Positions 53,045-62,179 are shown, numbered from the stretch's first letter. The stretch: DNA of 64,000 bases from Lachnospiraceae bacterium (GCA_017548765.1 JAFYZH010000090.1:1-64000); one strand, 5' to 3'. The notes: a model not told the origin generated them from the sequence alone. A program made the numbers and translations.

Positions 53045-54370
53045 TTAAAACGGCAACTTAAAGCGGCCTTTCTTACCACCCATCATGCCGGGCAACTGCT
53101 TCATCATTTTCTTCGACTGCTCGAAGCCCTTCAACAATTTGTTGACTTCAGAGATATCGACGCCTGCGCCCTTCGCGATGCGGTTCTTGCGGGAAGGGTT
53201 GATGATGTCCGGGTTCGATCTTTCCTTCGCTGTCATGGAGAGAATAATCGCTTCCACGCGGTCGAGCTGCTTCTCGTCGATCTCGGGCATCTGCGACATC
53301 TTACCGGGCAGATGCTTCAGGATCTCCATGAGACCGCCCATCTTCTTCATCGACTTCATCTGCTCGAGATAGTCGTTGAAGTCGAATTGCGCGTTGCGCA
53401 TCTTCTTTTCGAGTTCTTTCGCCTGCTCTTCGCTGACGGTAGCCTCGACCTTCTCGATCAGAGTGAGGACATCACCCATACCGAGGATACGGCTGGCCAT
53501 ACGGTCGGGATAGAACTGCTCCAGGTCAGAGAGTTTCTCACCCATACCTACGTACAGGATCGGCTTACCGGTAACGGCTCTTACGGACAATGCAGCACCA
53601 CCACGGGTGTCACCGTCCATCTTCGTGAGGATCACGCCCTCAACACCGATCTCATCGTCGAACGTCTTGGAGACATTTACCGCTTCCTGACCGGTCATGG
53701 CATCGACAACGAGGATGCTGTGGTCGACCGCGATCTCACTCTTTATCTCTTTCAGCTCGTTCATCATATCTTCATCGATCTGCAGACGACCTGCGGTATC
53801 GATGAACATAACGTTGTAACCGTTTTCTTTTGCATGCGCGTAGGCAGCCTTCGCGATGTTCACCGGACGTACGTCGGTGCCCATGGAAAATACTTCCACG
53901 CCCTGCTTGCGGCCGTTCGTCTGCAACTGCTCGATCGCAGCCGGACGGTAAACGTCACAGGCAACGAGCAGCGGCTTACGGCCCTTCTGCTTCATCTTAC
54001 CGGCGAGCTTCGCGGCGGTCGTCGTTTTACCTGCACCCTGAAGACCGATCATCATGATAACGGTGACTTCATTACCGGGACGCAGCGCGATCTCCGTTGT
54101 CTCAGAACCCATGAGTTTGATCATCTCTTCGTTAACGATCTTGATGACCATCTGGCCCGGGTTCAAACCTGTAAGTACGTCCTGGCCGACAGCACGTTCG
54201 GTCACGGCGTTCATAAACTGTTTAACGACGCGGAAGTTAACGTCCGCCTCGAGAAGCGCCATCTTAACTTCTTTCAACGCTTCTTTAACATCATTTTCGG
54301 TCAATCGGCCTTTATTCCGGAGGTTTTTGAAAACGCTCTGGAGTTTTGATGTCAATCCTTCAAATGCCAT
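53045..54370 (-). CDS. ffh: Signal recognition particle protein Ffh
   Basis: Binds signal sequences and 4.5S/6S RNA to target membrane and secreted proteins. The 441 residues have an N domain, a G domain with GLQGAGKTTTAAKLA, DTAGRLQ and TKMDGDTRGG, and a Met-rich M domain ending GGKKGRFKLPF. GGGAGGTTCCC precedes the ATG. Its receptor FtsY is encoded 2 kb away on the same strand. Confidence 0.98.
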   Translation of the reverse strand: MAFEGLTSKLQSVFKNLRNKGRLTENDVKEALKEVKMALLEADVNFRVVKQFMNAVTERAVGQDVLTGLNPGQMVIKIVNEEMIKLMGSETTEIALRPGNEVTVIMMIGLQGAGKTTTAAKLAGKMKQKGRKPLLVACDVYRPAAIEQLQTNGRKQGVEVFSMGTDVRPVNIAKAAYAHAKENGYNVMFIDTAGRLQIDEDMMNELKEIKSEIAVDHSILVVDAMTGQEAVNVSKTFDDEIGVEGVILTKMDGDTRGGAALSVRAVTGKPILYVGMGEKLSDLEQFYPDRMASRILGMGDVLTLIEKVEATVSEEQAKELEKKMRNAQFDFNDYLEQMKSMKKMGGLMEILKHLPGKMSQMPEIDEKQLDRVEAIILSMTAKERSNPDIINPSRKNRIAKGAGVDISEVNKLLKGFEQSKKMMKQLPGMMGGKKGRFKLPF

Positions 54371-54380
54371 GGGAACCTCC

Positions 54381-54725
54381 CTATATCATCTCGCGCATAT
54401 GCGCAAGGATAGCTTCCATTTCCGACACATCTGCATCGGGATCCTTCTCCTTCAGCTTGCCGACGGTCTCTTCGATCGCGGCAACATCCTTTTTCAGAGA
54501 GAGGAAGCGCTCAACCAAATGCAACTTCGCTTCATAGTTCTCCAGGATCTTATTGATACGGTGGAGCAGATCGAACACGCCCTGGCGGGAAATGCCGCGC
54601 ATCGCCGCGATCTCGCTTAACGAAAGATCCTGAAATATAAAGTCCTCATATACGGATTTCTGATGCTCCGTAAGGAGTTCGCCGTAAAAATCATACAGCA
54701 AAGTCTGCTTGAAAATCTCATCCAT
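54381..54725 (-). CDS. ylxM: YlxM-family helix-turn-helix protein (UPF0122)
   Basis: A 114-residue sigma-factor-region-4-like DNA-binding fold with LSLSEIAAMRGISRQGVFD as the helix-turn-helix. YlxM almost always precedes ffh and is thought to associate with the SRP. The start is taken at the ATG 54725, with GGGTGAGGATT upstream; a GTG three codons earlier is possible. It is first in the ylxM-ffh-rpsP operon with a near-consensus promoter. Confidence 0.94.
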   Translation of the reverse strand: MDEIFKQTLLYDFYGELLTEHQKSVYEDFIFQDLSLSEIAAMRGISRQGVFDLLHRINKILENYEAKLHLVERFLSLKKDVAAIEETVGKLKEKDPDADVSEMEAILAHMREMI

Positions 54726-54776
54726 AATCCTCACCCCATGTGCCGGAAACTAATCGATTTTTTGCCTGACTTTGCT

Positions 54777-54805
54777 ATCATACACGAACCGCCGAAGTTT
54801 GTCAA
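54777..54805 (-). promoter_or_regulatory. Promoter of the ylxM-ffh-rpsP-khpA operon
   Basis: A perfect minus-strand -35 TTGACA (54800-54805), 17-base spacer and -10 TATGAT (54777-54782), about 50 bases upstream of ylxM. Confidence 0.85.
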
Positions 54806-54842
54806 GTGTTTTTTCTTGACAAATTGAAACGAGATGCCCTTT

Positions 54843-54878
54843 ATGCCTAAACACCATATAAACCAGTGGTTTAGGCAT
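54843..54878. repeat. 10-bp perfect inverted repeat upstream of the ylxM promoter
   Basis: The arms ATGCCTAAAC (54843-54852) and GTTTAGGCAT (54869-54878) are separated by 16 bases. They lie in the gene-free gap of about 245 bases between ylxM and ilvA, about 40 bases upstream of the ylxM -35 box. This could be an operator or a remnant of an inserted element; no T-run follows either arm. Confidence 0.5.
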
Positions 54879-54918
54879 ATTTCAGGCTTTTCGTGATATT
54901 TGGCGAAGTGACCAACGG

Positions 54919-54962
54919 ATAAAAAAGTGACTAAAGCCGCGTAAACTACGACTTTAGTCACT
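54919..54962 (-). terminator. Intrinsic terminator of ilvA
   Basis: An 11-bp perfect stem (AGTGACTAAAG with CTTTAGTCACT) is followed on the minus strand by TTTTTTATCC, eight bases past the ilvA stop. Confidence 0.9.
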
Positions 54963-54970
54963 CAAACTTA

Positions 54971-56191
54971 TTACAGAGTCGGACGTACGATCTTCGGACG
55001 ATAGCCGCCTTCTTCCAGTGCTTTCATGATCTCTTCTTTATGCTCCGGTCCTTCCGCCTCGACTGTGATACGCAGTTCTACAGCGTTGTTGCGGTTGATA
55101 GACACGAACTGGTTGTGCTCCAGACGGATGACATTACCGCGAAGCTTCGCGATCACGCCGGCAACGCCGACCAGCTGGCCCGGCTTATCCGGCAACAGAA
55201 CGGATACCGAGAAGATACGGCTACGCTGGATGAGTCCCTGCTGAACGACCGTCGACATGGTGATGACATCCATGTTACCGCCGCTTAAGATCGAAACGAC
55301 CTTCTTACTTTCCGCAGGCAGATGCTTCAGCGCTGCTACGGTGAGCAGGCCGGAATTCTCAACGACCATCTTATGGTTCTCGATCATATCCAGGAAGCAA
55401 ACGATCAGTTCTTCATCCTCGACCGTGATGATCTCGTCGACATATTGATTGATGTACGGGAAGAGTTTGTCTCCGGGCGTCTTAACAGCAGTACCATCCG
55501 CGATCGTATTGACCGTGGGCAATGTAACGATCTGCCCCTGCTTTACGGACTCCTGCATGCAGTTCGCTCCCGCAGGCTCAACACCGATGATCTTGATCTT
55601 CGGGTTCAGCATCTTCGCGAGGGTCGCAACACCTGTGCAAAGGCCGCCTCCGCCGATCGGCACCAGGATGGTATCCACCGTCGGCAATTCCATAATGATC
55701 TCCATCGCGATGGTACCCTGACCGGTCGCCACCTGCAGATCATTAAACGGATGGATGAATACGTAGCCATTCTCTTCCGCCAGCTTCATCGCATGTGCGC
55801 AAGCTTCATCGTACACATCTCCGTACAGGATGACCTCGGCGCCGTAGTTCTTCGTACGATTTACTTTGATAAGCGGTGTGGTCGTCGGCATCACGATGAC
55901 TGCCTTGCAACCGTACTGCTTCGCCGCATAGGCAACGCCCTGGGCATGGTTTCCCGCACTGGCCGTGATCAGCCCCTTCGAACGCTCTTCATCGGTCAAT
56001 GTACTGATCTTGTAATATGCGCCGCGTACCTTATATGCGCCCGTATACTGCATGTTCTCGGGCTTGAAATATACTTTATTTCCGGTCATGGAACTGAAGT
56101 ACTCGCTATACATCAGTTTGGTTTCCAGAGTGACCTTCTTAACCTGCTCTGCCGCTTCTTCAAATGCAGCGAGCGTAAGTGCTTCGTTCAT
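54971..56191 (-). CDS. ilvA: Threonine ammonia-lyase (threonine dehydratase) with ACT domain
   Basis: A PLP enzyme converting threonine to 2-oxobutyrate and ammonia, feeding isoleucine synthesis or threonine catabolism. The 406 residues have the PLP lysine Lys54 in TGAYKVRGA, the Gly-rich phosphate loop VPIGGGGLCTG and a C-terminal single ACT domain (about 330-403), the shorter TdcB-like layout. It is placed between ftsY and ylxM, which are usually adjacent. It lies 17 bases after ftsY and is closed by a strong terminator. Confidence 0.95.
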   Translation of the reverse strand: MNEALTLAAFEEAAEQVKKVTLETKLMYSEYFSSMTGNKVYFKPENMQYTGAYKVRGAYYKISTLTDEERSKGLITASAGNHAQGVAYAAKQYGCKAVIVMPTTTPLIKVNRTKNYGAEVILYGDVYDEACAHAMKLAEENGYVFIHPFNDLQVATGQGTIAMEIIMELPTVDTILVPIGGGGLCTGVATLAKMLNPKIKIIGVEPAGANCMQESVKQGQIVTLPTVNTIADGTAVKTPGDKLFPYINQYVDEIITVEDEELIVCFLDMIENHKMVVENSGLLTVAALKHLPAESKKVVSILSGGNMDVITMSTVVQQGLIQRSRIFSVSVLLPDKPGQLVGVAGVIAKLRGNVIRLEHNQFVSINRNNAVELRITVEAEGPEHKEEIMKALEEGGYRPKIVRPTL

Positions 56192-56208
56192 AGTATCGCC
56201 TCCGTAGC

Positions 56209-57408
56209 TTATGCTTCAAACATATAAGGGGACCAGTCGAAGGTCTCCGGATCCTCGATCTCTTCCTCGATGGTCGCGGTGACCATAGCCTCCCAAACCT
56301 CGGTCCCGACGCCCCAAGCCTTCTGCTTGAAGATGTAAGAGAGTTCTTCGAGATCTGCGAGAGAAATAAGTCCGGTCTCTTCGGGTTCGACCACTGCAGG
56401 AACCTCTGCGGCAGGTGTAGCAACTGCAGGCTGAGCCTCGGGCTCCTTGAATGCGACCATGGTCTCTTCTTCCTCGGGCTCGAACTCCGGTGTAGTAAAC
56501 ATCGCGTTTACGAAATCCTCGGAATCGAACTTCTGGAGGTCCTCGATGCCTTCACCGACACCGATGTATTTTACCGGTACGCCGAGTTCCGACTGGATAG
56601 CCACAGCGATACCGCCTTTTGCGGTTCCGTCCATCTTCGTCAAGATGATACCCGTGATCTTTGCGACCTCGGTGAATTCCTTCGCCTGAACGAGGGCATT
56701 CTGACCGGTCATACCATCGAGTACGATCAAGGTCTCACGGAAAGCTTCCGGATATTCCTTATCGATGATACGGTTGATCTTATTCAACTCGTCCATCAGG
56801 TTCTTTTTGTTATGCAGACGACCTGCGGTATCGCAGATCAAAACGTCGATCTTCTTCGACTTCGCGGACTGGATCGCGTCGTAAACGACAGCGCCGGGAT
56901 CCGCGCCCTCCTGCTGAGCGACCATGGGAACACCCGCGCGGTTCGCCCACTCGCCGAGCTGGTCGATCGCACCCGCACGGAACGTATCCGCAGCAGCCAG
57001 CATGACCTTCTTACCCTGGCCTTTAAGCTGGGCAGCCAGTTTACCGATGGATGTCGTCTTACCGACACCATTTACACCGATGACCAGAACGACGGAAGTT
57101 TTCTCCTCGAACTCGTATGCATTTTCCCCGATATTCATCTTTTCACGGATATCGTTGATCAGCAGTTCGCGGCACTCCATCGGAGCCTTGATCTCGAGTT
57201 CTTCCACCTGCTCCTGCAGATGTTCGATGATGTCCATCGTCGTACGAACGCCGATATCGGAGGTGATCAGGATCTCCTCGAGTTCCTCATAAAATTCATC
57301 GTTGATCTTATCCCTTCCCGAGAAGAGTCCGTCCAGTTTGGACAGGATGTTGTTTCTGGTCTTGGATAAACCGTCAAACAGACGGCGGAATAAACCTTTT
57401 TTAGCCAT
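56209..57408 (-). CDS. ftsY: SRP receptor FtsY with an unusual C-terminal extension
   Basis: The membrane-associated SRP receptor GTPase. The canonical NG domain spans 1-303: G1 GVNGVGKT (111-118), DTAGR (193-197) and TKMDG (257-261), ending at DFVNAMF where FtsY proteins normally stop. Here about 95 residues follow: an acidic Ala/Pro/Val-rich linker (about 305-345), then a compact segment (about 346-399) with several aromatic residues and an acidic end. GGGGGATAAA precedes the ATG. It lies 10 bases after smc. The SRP function is secure; the extension has no assigned role. Confidence 0.96.
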   Translation of the reverse strand: MAKKGLFRRLFDGLSKTRNNILSKLDGLFSGRDKINDEFYEELEEILITSDIGVRTTMDIIEHLQEQVEELEIKAPMECRELLINDIREKMNIGENAYEFEEKTSVVLVIGVNGVGKTTSIGKLAAQLKGQGKKVMLAAADTFRAGAIDQLGEWANRAGVPMVAQQEGADPGAVVYDAIQSAKSKKIDVLICDTAGRLHNKKNLMDELNKINRIIDKEYPEAFRETLIVLDGMTGQNALVQAKEFTEVAKITGIILTKMDGTAKGGIAVAIQSELGVPVKYIGVGEGIEDLQKFDSEDFVNAMFTTPEFEPEEEETMVAFKEPEAQPAVATPAAEVPAVVEPEETGLISLADLEELSYIFKQKAWGVGTEVWEAMVTATIEEEIEDPETFDWSPYMFEA

Positions 57409-57418
57409 TTTATCCCCC

Positions 57419-60400
57419 TTAATTATCGAGTTCGTTTTCTATAAGATTTACACTGACGAGCGCGGAAACACCCTTCTCCTGCATCGTGATGCCGTAGAGA
57501 CGGTCCGCAGATACCATGGTACCGCGTCGGTGTGAGATCAAAATAAACTGGGTATGTTCGGTAAGCTTATGCAGATAATCCGCAAAACGGCTTACGTTCG
57601 AATCGTCGAGCGCCGCTTCGATCTCGTCGAGCAGACAGAACGGTGAAGGCTTCAGGCTCTGGATCGCGAACAACAGTGAGATCGCGGTCAATGCCTTCTC
57701 GCCACCGGACAGCTGCATCATGTTCTGCAGTTTCTTTCCCGGCGGTTGCGAGATGATGCGAATGCCGGCTTCGATGACGTCCTCATCCTCTACCAGCTCC
57801 AGCCGCGCGCTTCCGCCGCCGAACAGTTCCTTAAACACCTTATCGAATTCGATCTGGATCAGCGCGAACTGCTCGTTGAACTGCTTACGCATGCCTTCGT
57901 CGAGTTCTTCGATGATCTTCTGCAGGGCCGCCTCGGACTTCGTGAGGTCCTCGTGCTGCGTCTTCATGAATTCGTAACGCTCGGAAACTTCTTTGTATTC
58001 CTCGATCGCGCCGACATTGACATGGCCCAGTCCCTTAATCTCGGAGCGGAACTGGTTGATGACCTTATGCAGCTCGCTCTCTTTATCGGTGATCTCTTCG
58101 GAGAGCTCGGGCACCTGGGTCGGTGTCAACTCATATTCCGAGAAGAGATATTCGGTCATTTCGTTCAGGCGTTCTTCGATCTTCTCGCGTCTTCCTTCCA
58201 AGCGCAAACGCTCCATCTCGAGTTCGTTCTTGCGATCCGAGATCTCGGTCTGCTTCGAGAAGAAATCCTTCTGCTCCGTCATGACGGAGTTCTTCTTTTC
58301 GGTCAATGCAGTCTGCTCTTCCTTCAGGGATACCAGCTCGGCGTCCATCTTCGCGATCTCTTCCTGGCCGCGCTCGATCTCGTGCCGGCGGTCTTTCGCC
58401 GCCTGTTCGGAATCATCGACGCGCTGCATGAGGTTCTCTGCCTCATAGGTGAGGTTCTCGCTGTCACGGCGGACACGTTCCGCATTTTCCGAAAGGAAAT
58501 TCAGGGTCTGTTCTTCTTTCGCGTACGACGCCTTGAGGTCGGACAGCTCTACAGCCACCTCCTCGCGCGTTTTACGGTCGTTTTCCAGCCTTTTCGCGTA
58601 ATCCTGGACAGTTTGTTCATTGTCCGCGTTTTGGCGCTCTATGGCGCTGATCTCGGCCTCGATCTTCTCCTTATCAGCGCGGATCTCATCGAGTTGTGAG
58701 CAGAGTTCGTTGAAAGCGGAATCCGTCTCGGCGAGTTCGCCTTTCAGGGTCTCGATCCGGTCGTCGCACTGCTTCAGCGACAGCGATATGGTCGTCTCGG
58801 ATAATGCGACCTGCTGCATCTTATCGACGATCTCCTGACCCTTTTTATTGACGGCGTTGAGTTCGTCGTTTGCCTTCTTCAATTTCGCCTCGAGCTGGTC
58901 GACGGCTTTTCTGCGAAGAGCGGCCTGCTCTTCCCATTCGCCGATCTCACGCTTACGTCCCAGCAGGTTCGAGTTGTTCTTATAGGCACCGCCGGTGATC
59001 GCGCCGCCGGGCGTAAACAGTTCGCCATCCAGCGTAACTATGCGCAGGCTTTGTTTGTATTTCTTAGACAATGTGGTGGCGTGGTCCATGGTGTCGCAGA
59101 CCACGACGCGACCCAAAAGCTGGGCGAACACATCATCATACTTTTTGTCAAAACGGATCAGGGTATTCGCCAGGCCCAGGACACCGGGCTCCTTCAGAGC
59201 CTCGGGGCGTGAGAAGCTTTCATTCTTCCCTTTCACCGCATCCATCGGCAGGAAGGTCGCACGACCGAATTTGTTCTCCTTCAGGTAGGAAATGCAGGTC
59301 TTCGCGGTATCGGTGTCGCGGGTAACTATGTTCTGGATCGCGCCGCCGAGGGCGATCTCGATCGCCGTCTCGTACTTCTTATCGACTTCCAGAAGGTCGG
59401 AAACCACACCCTCGATACCGGACAGATCCTTCGGTCCGTTCTGCTTATATTCCATCAATTTGCGGATACTGTTCTGATAGCCTTCGAAGTGCTCTTCGAG
59501 GTTCTTCAGCGAAGCCGCGCGGGAGGATGCTTCATGGAATTTCTCCAGGCATTCTTCCTTCTCGGCAACGAGCGCATCGCGCTTCTTCACCATCTCCTGC
59601 TGGACTTCCTTCGTCTCCTGGAACTGCTTGCGGTAAGAAGTGACATTATCCCGGACGGAAGCTAACCGATCGGCAAATGTCTTCCGGTTCTCCATCGCAT
59701 TCTCGAGCTCGCTCTGTGTCTGCAAGCGCTTCGAGGAGATCTCGCTGCGGCGACGGGAAACCTGCTCATACAAGGTGTCGAAATGCTGCAGTTTCGCAAC
59801 GACGTCCGACTTGGAATTCAGCAATTTCTTCAGTTCATCCTGATCCTTCTCGACCAGGACCATATTTGCCGCGATCGCATCATCGAGTTCTTTCATCTGT
59901 GCGGTCAGCTTCTGCTCGTTTTGCTTCTGTGTCTCGAGCGTTTTGACAAGTTCGGTCTTCTGCGACAGGTATCCCTGCTTTTCCTCTTCCATCGAAAGAA
60001 GCTGCGTGCGGATCTGCTCGAGGCGTTCATTTAACGTTCCGCGGTTTTTCTCCTCGGAAGCGATCTGTTCATTCAGGAGCATGACCTTCGAAGCGATCTC
60101 GTTTTTATCGTTGATAAACTGCGTGATGCGTTCGGTCAGTTCGGCATTCTTATCATCCAGGGAACGGATGTAGGAATCGACCTCTTCATAAGCGCTCACC
60201 AGTTCTTCGAGCGCTTTTTTCGTATCTTCGAGGTCTCCGCATACGATCGTGTCCGCTTCCTCGATCTTCTTTAAATCTTCTTCGGAACGGTTCGTGAACA
60301 CACGAAACAGCTGAAGATCGTATTTCTTCAGCTCATCGCGGATACTCAAATATTTGCGGGCAGTCTCGGACTGGCGTTTCAAAGGTCCGACCTGCTTTTC

Positions 60401-60994
60401 GAGTTCGGTCAATATATCGGAGACACGGGTCAGGTTCGCATGCTCGCTCTCCAGTTTCTTTAATGTGCTCTGCTTACGGCGTTTGTATTTAACGATGCCG
60501 ACAGCCTCATCGAACAGTTCACGACGTTCTTCGGGCTTATTCGAAAGGATACGCTCGATCTGGCCCTGGCCGATGATGGAGTAACCCTCCTTACCGATAC
60601 CGGTGTCGTAAAACAATTCGTAGATATCACGGAGACGACAATTCACTCCGTTCAGTTTGTATTCGCTTTCGCCGGAACGAAAGACCTTACGAGTAACGGT
60701 GACTTCATCGTAATTGATGTTCAATTTATGATCTGAGTTATCCAGTGTAATGGAGACCGAGGCGAAACCGAGCGGTTTACGCGCCTCCGTTCCGGAAAAG
60801 ATAACATCCTGCATATTTGAACCTCGCAACTGCTTCGCGCTCTGTTCACCGAGAACCCAGCGGACCGCATCGGCTACGTTACTCTTACCGGAACCGTTCG
60901 GACCTACGATACAGGTGATCCCGTTATGAAACTCAAACACGAGTTTGTTTGCGAAGGATTTGAAACCCTGTACTTCGATGGATTTTAAATACAT
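57419..60994 (-). CDS. smc: Chromosome segregation protein SMC
   Basis: A condensin-type ATPase organising the chromosome. The 1191 residues have Walker A GPNGSGKSN near 32-40 in the N-terminal head, two long coiled coils (about 170-500 and 680-1000) and a hinge around 520-660. The C-terminal head has the signature LSGGEKALTAISLLFAI and Walker B with LLDEIEAALD. GAGGAAAC lies upstream. The rnc-smc-ftsY order is conserved. Confidence 0.98.
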   Translation of the reverse strand: MYLKSIEVQGFKSFANKLVFEFHNGITCIVGPNGSGKSNVADAVRWVLGEQSAKQLRGSNMQDVIFSGTEARKPLGFASVSITLDNSDHKLNINYDEVTVTRKVFRSGESEYKLNGVNCRLRDIYELFYDTGIGKEGYSIIGQGQIERILSNKPEERRELFDEAVGIVKYKRRKQSTLKKLESEHANLTRVSDILTELEKQVGPLKRQSETARKYLSIRDELKKYDLQLFRVFTNRSEEDLKKIEEADTIVCGDLEDTKKALEELVSAYEEVDSYIRSLDDKNAELTERITQFINDKNEIASKVMLLNEQIASEEKNRGTLNERLEQIRTQLLSMEEEKQGYLSQKTELVKTLETQKQNEQKLTAQMKELDDAIAANMVLVEKDQDELKKLLNSKSDVVAKLQHFDTLYEQVSRRRSEISSKRLQTQSELENAMENRKTFADRLASVRDNVTSYRKQFQETKEVQQEMVKKRDALVAEKEECLEKFHEASSRAASLKNLEEHFEGYQNSIRKLMEYKQNGPKDLSGIEGVVSDLLEVDKKYETAIEIALGGAIQNIVTRDTDTAKTCISYLKENKFGRATFLPMDAVKGKNESFSRPEALKEPGVLGLANTLIRFDKKYDDVFAQLLGRVVVCDTMDHATTLSKKYKQSLRIVTLDGELFTPGGAITGGAYKNNSNLLGRKREIGEWEEQAALRRKAVDQLEAKLKKANDELNAVNKKGQEIVDKMQQVALSETTISLSLKQCDDRIETLKGELAETDSAFNELCSQLDEIRADKEKIEAEISAIERQNADNEQTVQDYAKRLENDRKTREEVAVELSDLKASYAKEEQTLNFLSENAERVRRDSENLTYEAENLMQRVDDSEQAAKDRRHEIERGQEEIAKMDAELVSLKEEQTALTEKKNSVMTEQKDFFSKQTEISDRKNELEMERLRLEGRREKIEERLNEMTEYLFSEYELTPTQVPELSEEITDKESELHKVINQFRSEIKGLGHVNVGAIEEYKEVSERYEFMKTQHEDLTKSEAALQKIIEELDEGMRKQFNEQFALIQIEFDKVFKELFGGGSARLELVEDEDVIEAGIRIISQPPGKKLQNMMQLSGGEKALTAISLLFAIQSLKPSPFCLLDEIEAALDDSNVSRFADYLHKLTEHTQFILISHRRGTMVSADRLYGITMQEKGVSALVSVNLIENELDN

Positions 60995-61035
60995 GTATGT
61001 TTCCTCTTTCTTTCGGGGAGACCATGATCCGGTGA

Positions 61036-61731
61036 TCAGCGGGTTTCCCTTAATTGCAGGACGGCTGCATGTGCGGCCTCCTGTTGTGCTGCCTTTTTGC
61101 TCTTACCCGTTCCGGTCCCGTAGACCTTATCTCCGATCAATACTTCTATCACGAATTCCTTCTGATGATCGGGACCATTTTCCGCAACGAGACGGTAAAC
61201 GGGCTCTTTTGCAAACTTTTCCTGCGACAGCTCCTGTAGGATGGTTTTACTATCGTAAAAGAACGTGGTATCACTCGTGATACCCAGTACATATTTCTCT
61301 ACAAACTCTTTTGCAGTAGTAAAACCACCGTCCAGAAAGATCGCTCCGATCAGCGCTTCCATCGCGTCCGAGGTGATCGAATCACGATAGCGTCCGCCGC
61401 CGAGTTCCTCTCCCTTTCCGAGCAGCAACCGGGAGCCCAGGTCGATATTTGCCGCGCAATGAGCGAGTGCCGGCTCACAGACCATGGAGGCGCGCTTCTT
61501 AGACATGTCGCCCTCTTTCATCTCCGGATGCAGTTTAAAAAGATATTCGCTGGAAACCAGTTCCAGAACGGCATCCCCCAAAAACTCGAGGCGCTCGTTA
61601 TGCATACTGTAGTCCAGGCGATGTTCGTTCGCGTAGGAACTATGTGTGAGCGCGAGTTTCAGCAAAGAGCCGTCTTTAAAAGTATAACCTATCTTCTGTT
61701 GAAATTCCACAAGAATCCTTTCCAATTCCAT
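61036..61731 (-). CDS. rnc: Ribonuclease III
   Basis: Cleaves double-stranded RNA in rRNA and mRNA maturation. The 231-residue protein has the catalytic signature ERLEFLGDAVLE near residue 45, the second acidic cluster SDAMEALIGAIFLD and a C-terminal dsRNA-binding domain (about 160-228). GAGGGATATGAA precedes the ATG. It follows acpP after a hairpin-containing 75-base gap. Confidence 0.97.
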   Translation of the reverse strand: MELERILVEFQQKIGYTFKDGSLLKLALTHSSYANEHRLDYSMHNERLEFLGDAVLELVSSEYLFKLHPEMKEGDMSKKRASMVCEPALAHCAANIDLGSRLLLGKGEELGGGRYRDSITSDAMEALIGAIFLDGGFTTAKEFVEKYVLGITSDTTFFYDSKTILQELSQEKFAKEPVYRLVAENGPDHQKEFVIEVLIGDKVYGTGTGKSKKAAQQEAAHAAVLQLRETR

Positions 61732-61754
61732 TTCATATCCCTCATATAAACAGC

Positions 61755-61784
61755 AAAAGGGATGAGACCTGCGGCATCATCCCT
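61755..61784 (-). terminator. Hairpin between acpP and rnc
   Basis: An 8-bp perfect stem (AGGGATGA with TCATCCCT) is followed on the minus strand by TTTTGCTGTTT. A weak U-tract implies partial termination after the highly expressed acpP, or a processing stem. Confidence 0.55.
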
Positions 61785-61806
61785 CATGTTATGAAAACAA
61801 TTGTAA

Positions 61807-62049
61807 TTATCTCTGGTTTTCAAGCGCGTTCTTGATCTGCTCGACGGCATCGCCGACGGTAACGATCTTCTCAGCTTCTTCACTGGGGATATCGATTTCA
61901 AACTCTTCCTCGATCGCCATAATGATCTGATAAACATCCAAAGAGTCAGCTCCCAGATCGTCTACGAACGTAGTTCCCATGGTGATCTCATCGGTCGAGA
62001 TGGAAAGGACCTCCGAAATGATATTCTGCAATTTCTCAAAAAACTCCAT
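61807..62049 (-). CDS. acpP: Acyl carrier protein
   Basis: An 80-residue acidic four-helix protein carrying the phosphopantetheine-attachment Ser36 in GADSLDVY. It shuttles fatty acyl chains and supplies PlsX. The ATG at 62049 is chosen because GAGAGG is 9 bases upstream; the ATG three codons earlier abuts that site. It has its own promoter 100 bases upstream. Confidence 0.96.
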   Translation of the reverse strand: MEFFEKLQNIISEVLSISTDEITMGTTFVDDLGADSLDVYQIIMAIEEEFEIDIPSEEAEKIVTVGDAVEQIKNALENQR

Positions 62050-62150
62050 AATTGCCATCCTCTCAATTCATAAGTGAATTCGAAACAGAATGCCGTGCTA
62101 AAGGCTGCGGCTTCTCTACAACGGCGCGGCTTACGCCTGACACCGAAATC

Positions 62151-62179
62151 ATTATAATGTATCGCCGCAGGTATGGCAA
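62151..62179 (-). promoter_or_regulatory. Promoter of acpP
   Basis: A minus-strand -35 TTGCCA (62174-62179), a 17-base spacer and a perfect -10 TATAAT (62151-62156). The leader of about 95 bases has a GC-rich stretch that could form a stem. Confidence 0.8.

Noticed and set aside
53039..54349. 436-codon plus-strand frame spanning nearly all of ffh
   Set aside because: Antisense shadow of a high-codon-bias gene; ffh is certain from its GTPase and M-domain motifs.
54731..54961. 76-codon minus-strand frame between ylxM and ilvA
   Set aside because: It runs through the ilvA terminator and the ylxM promoter and has no ribosome binding site.
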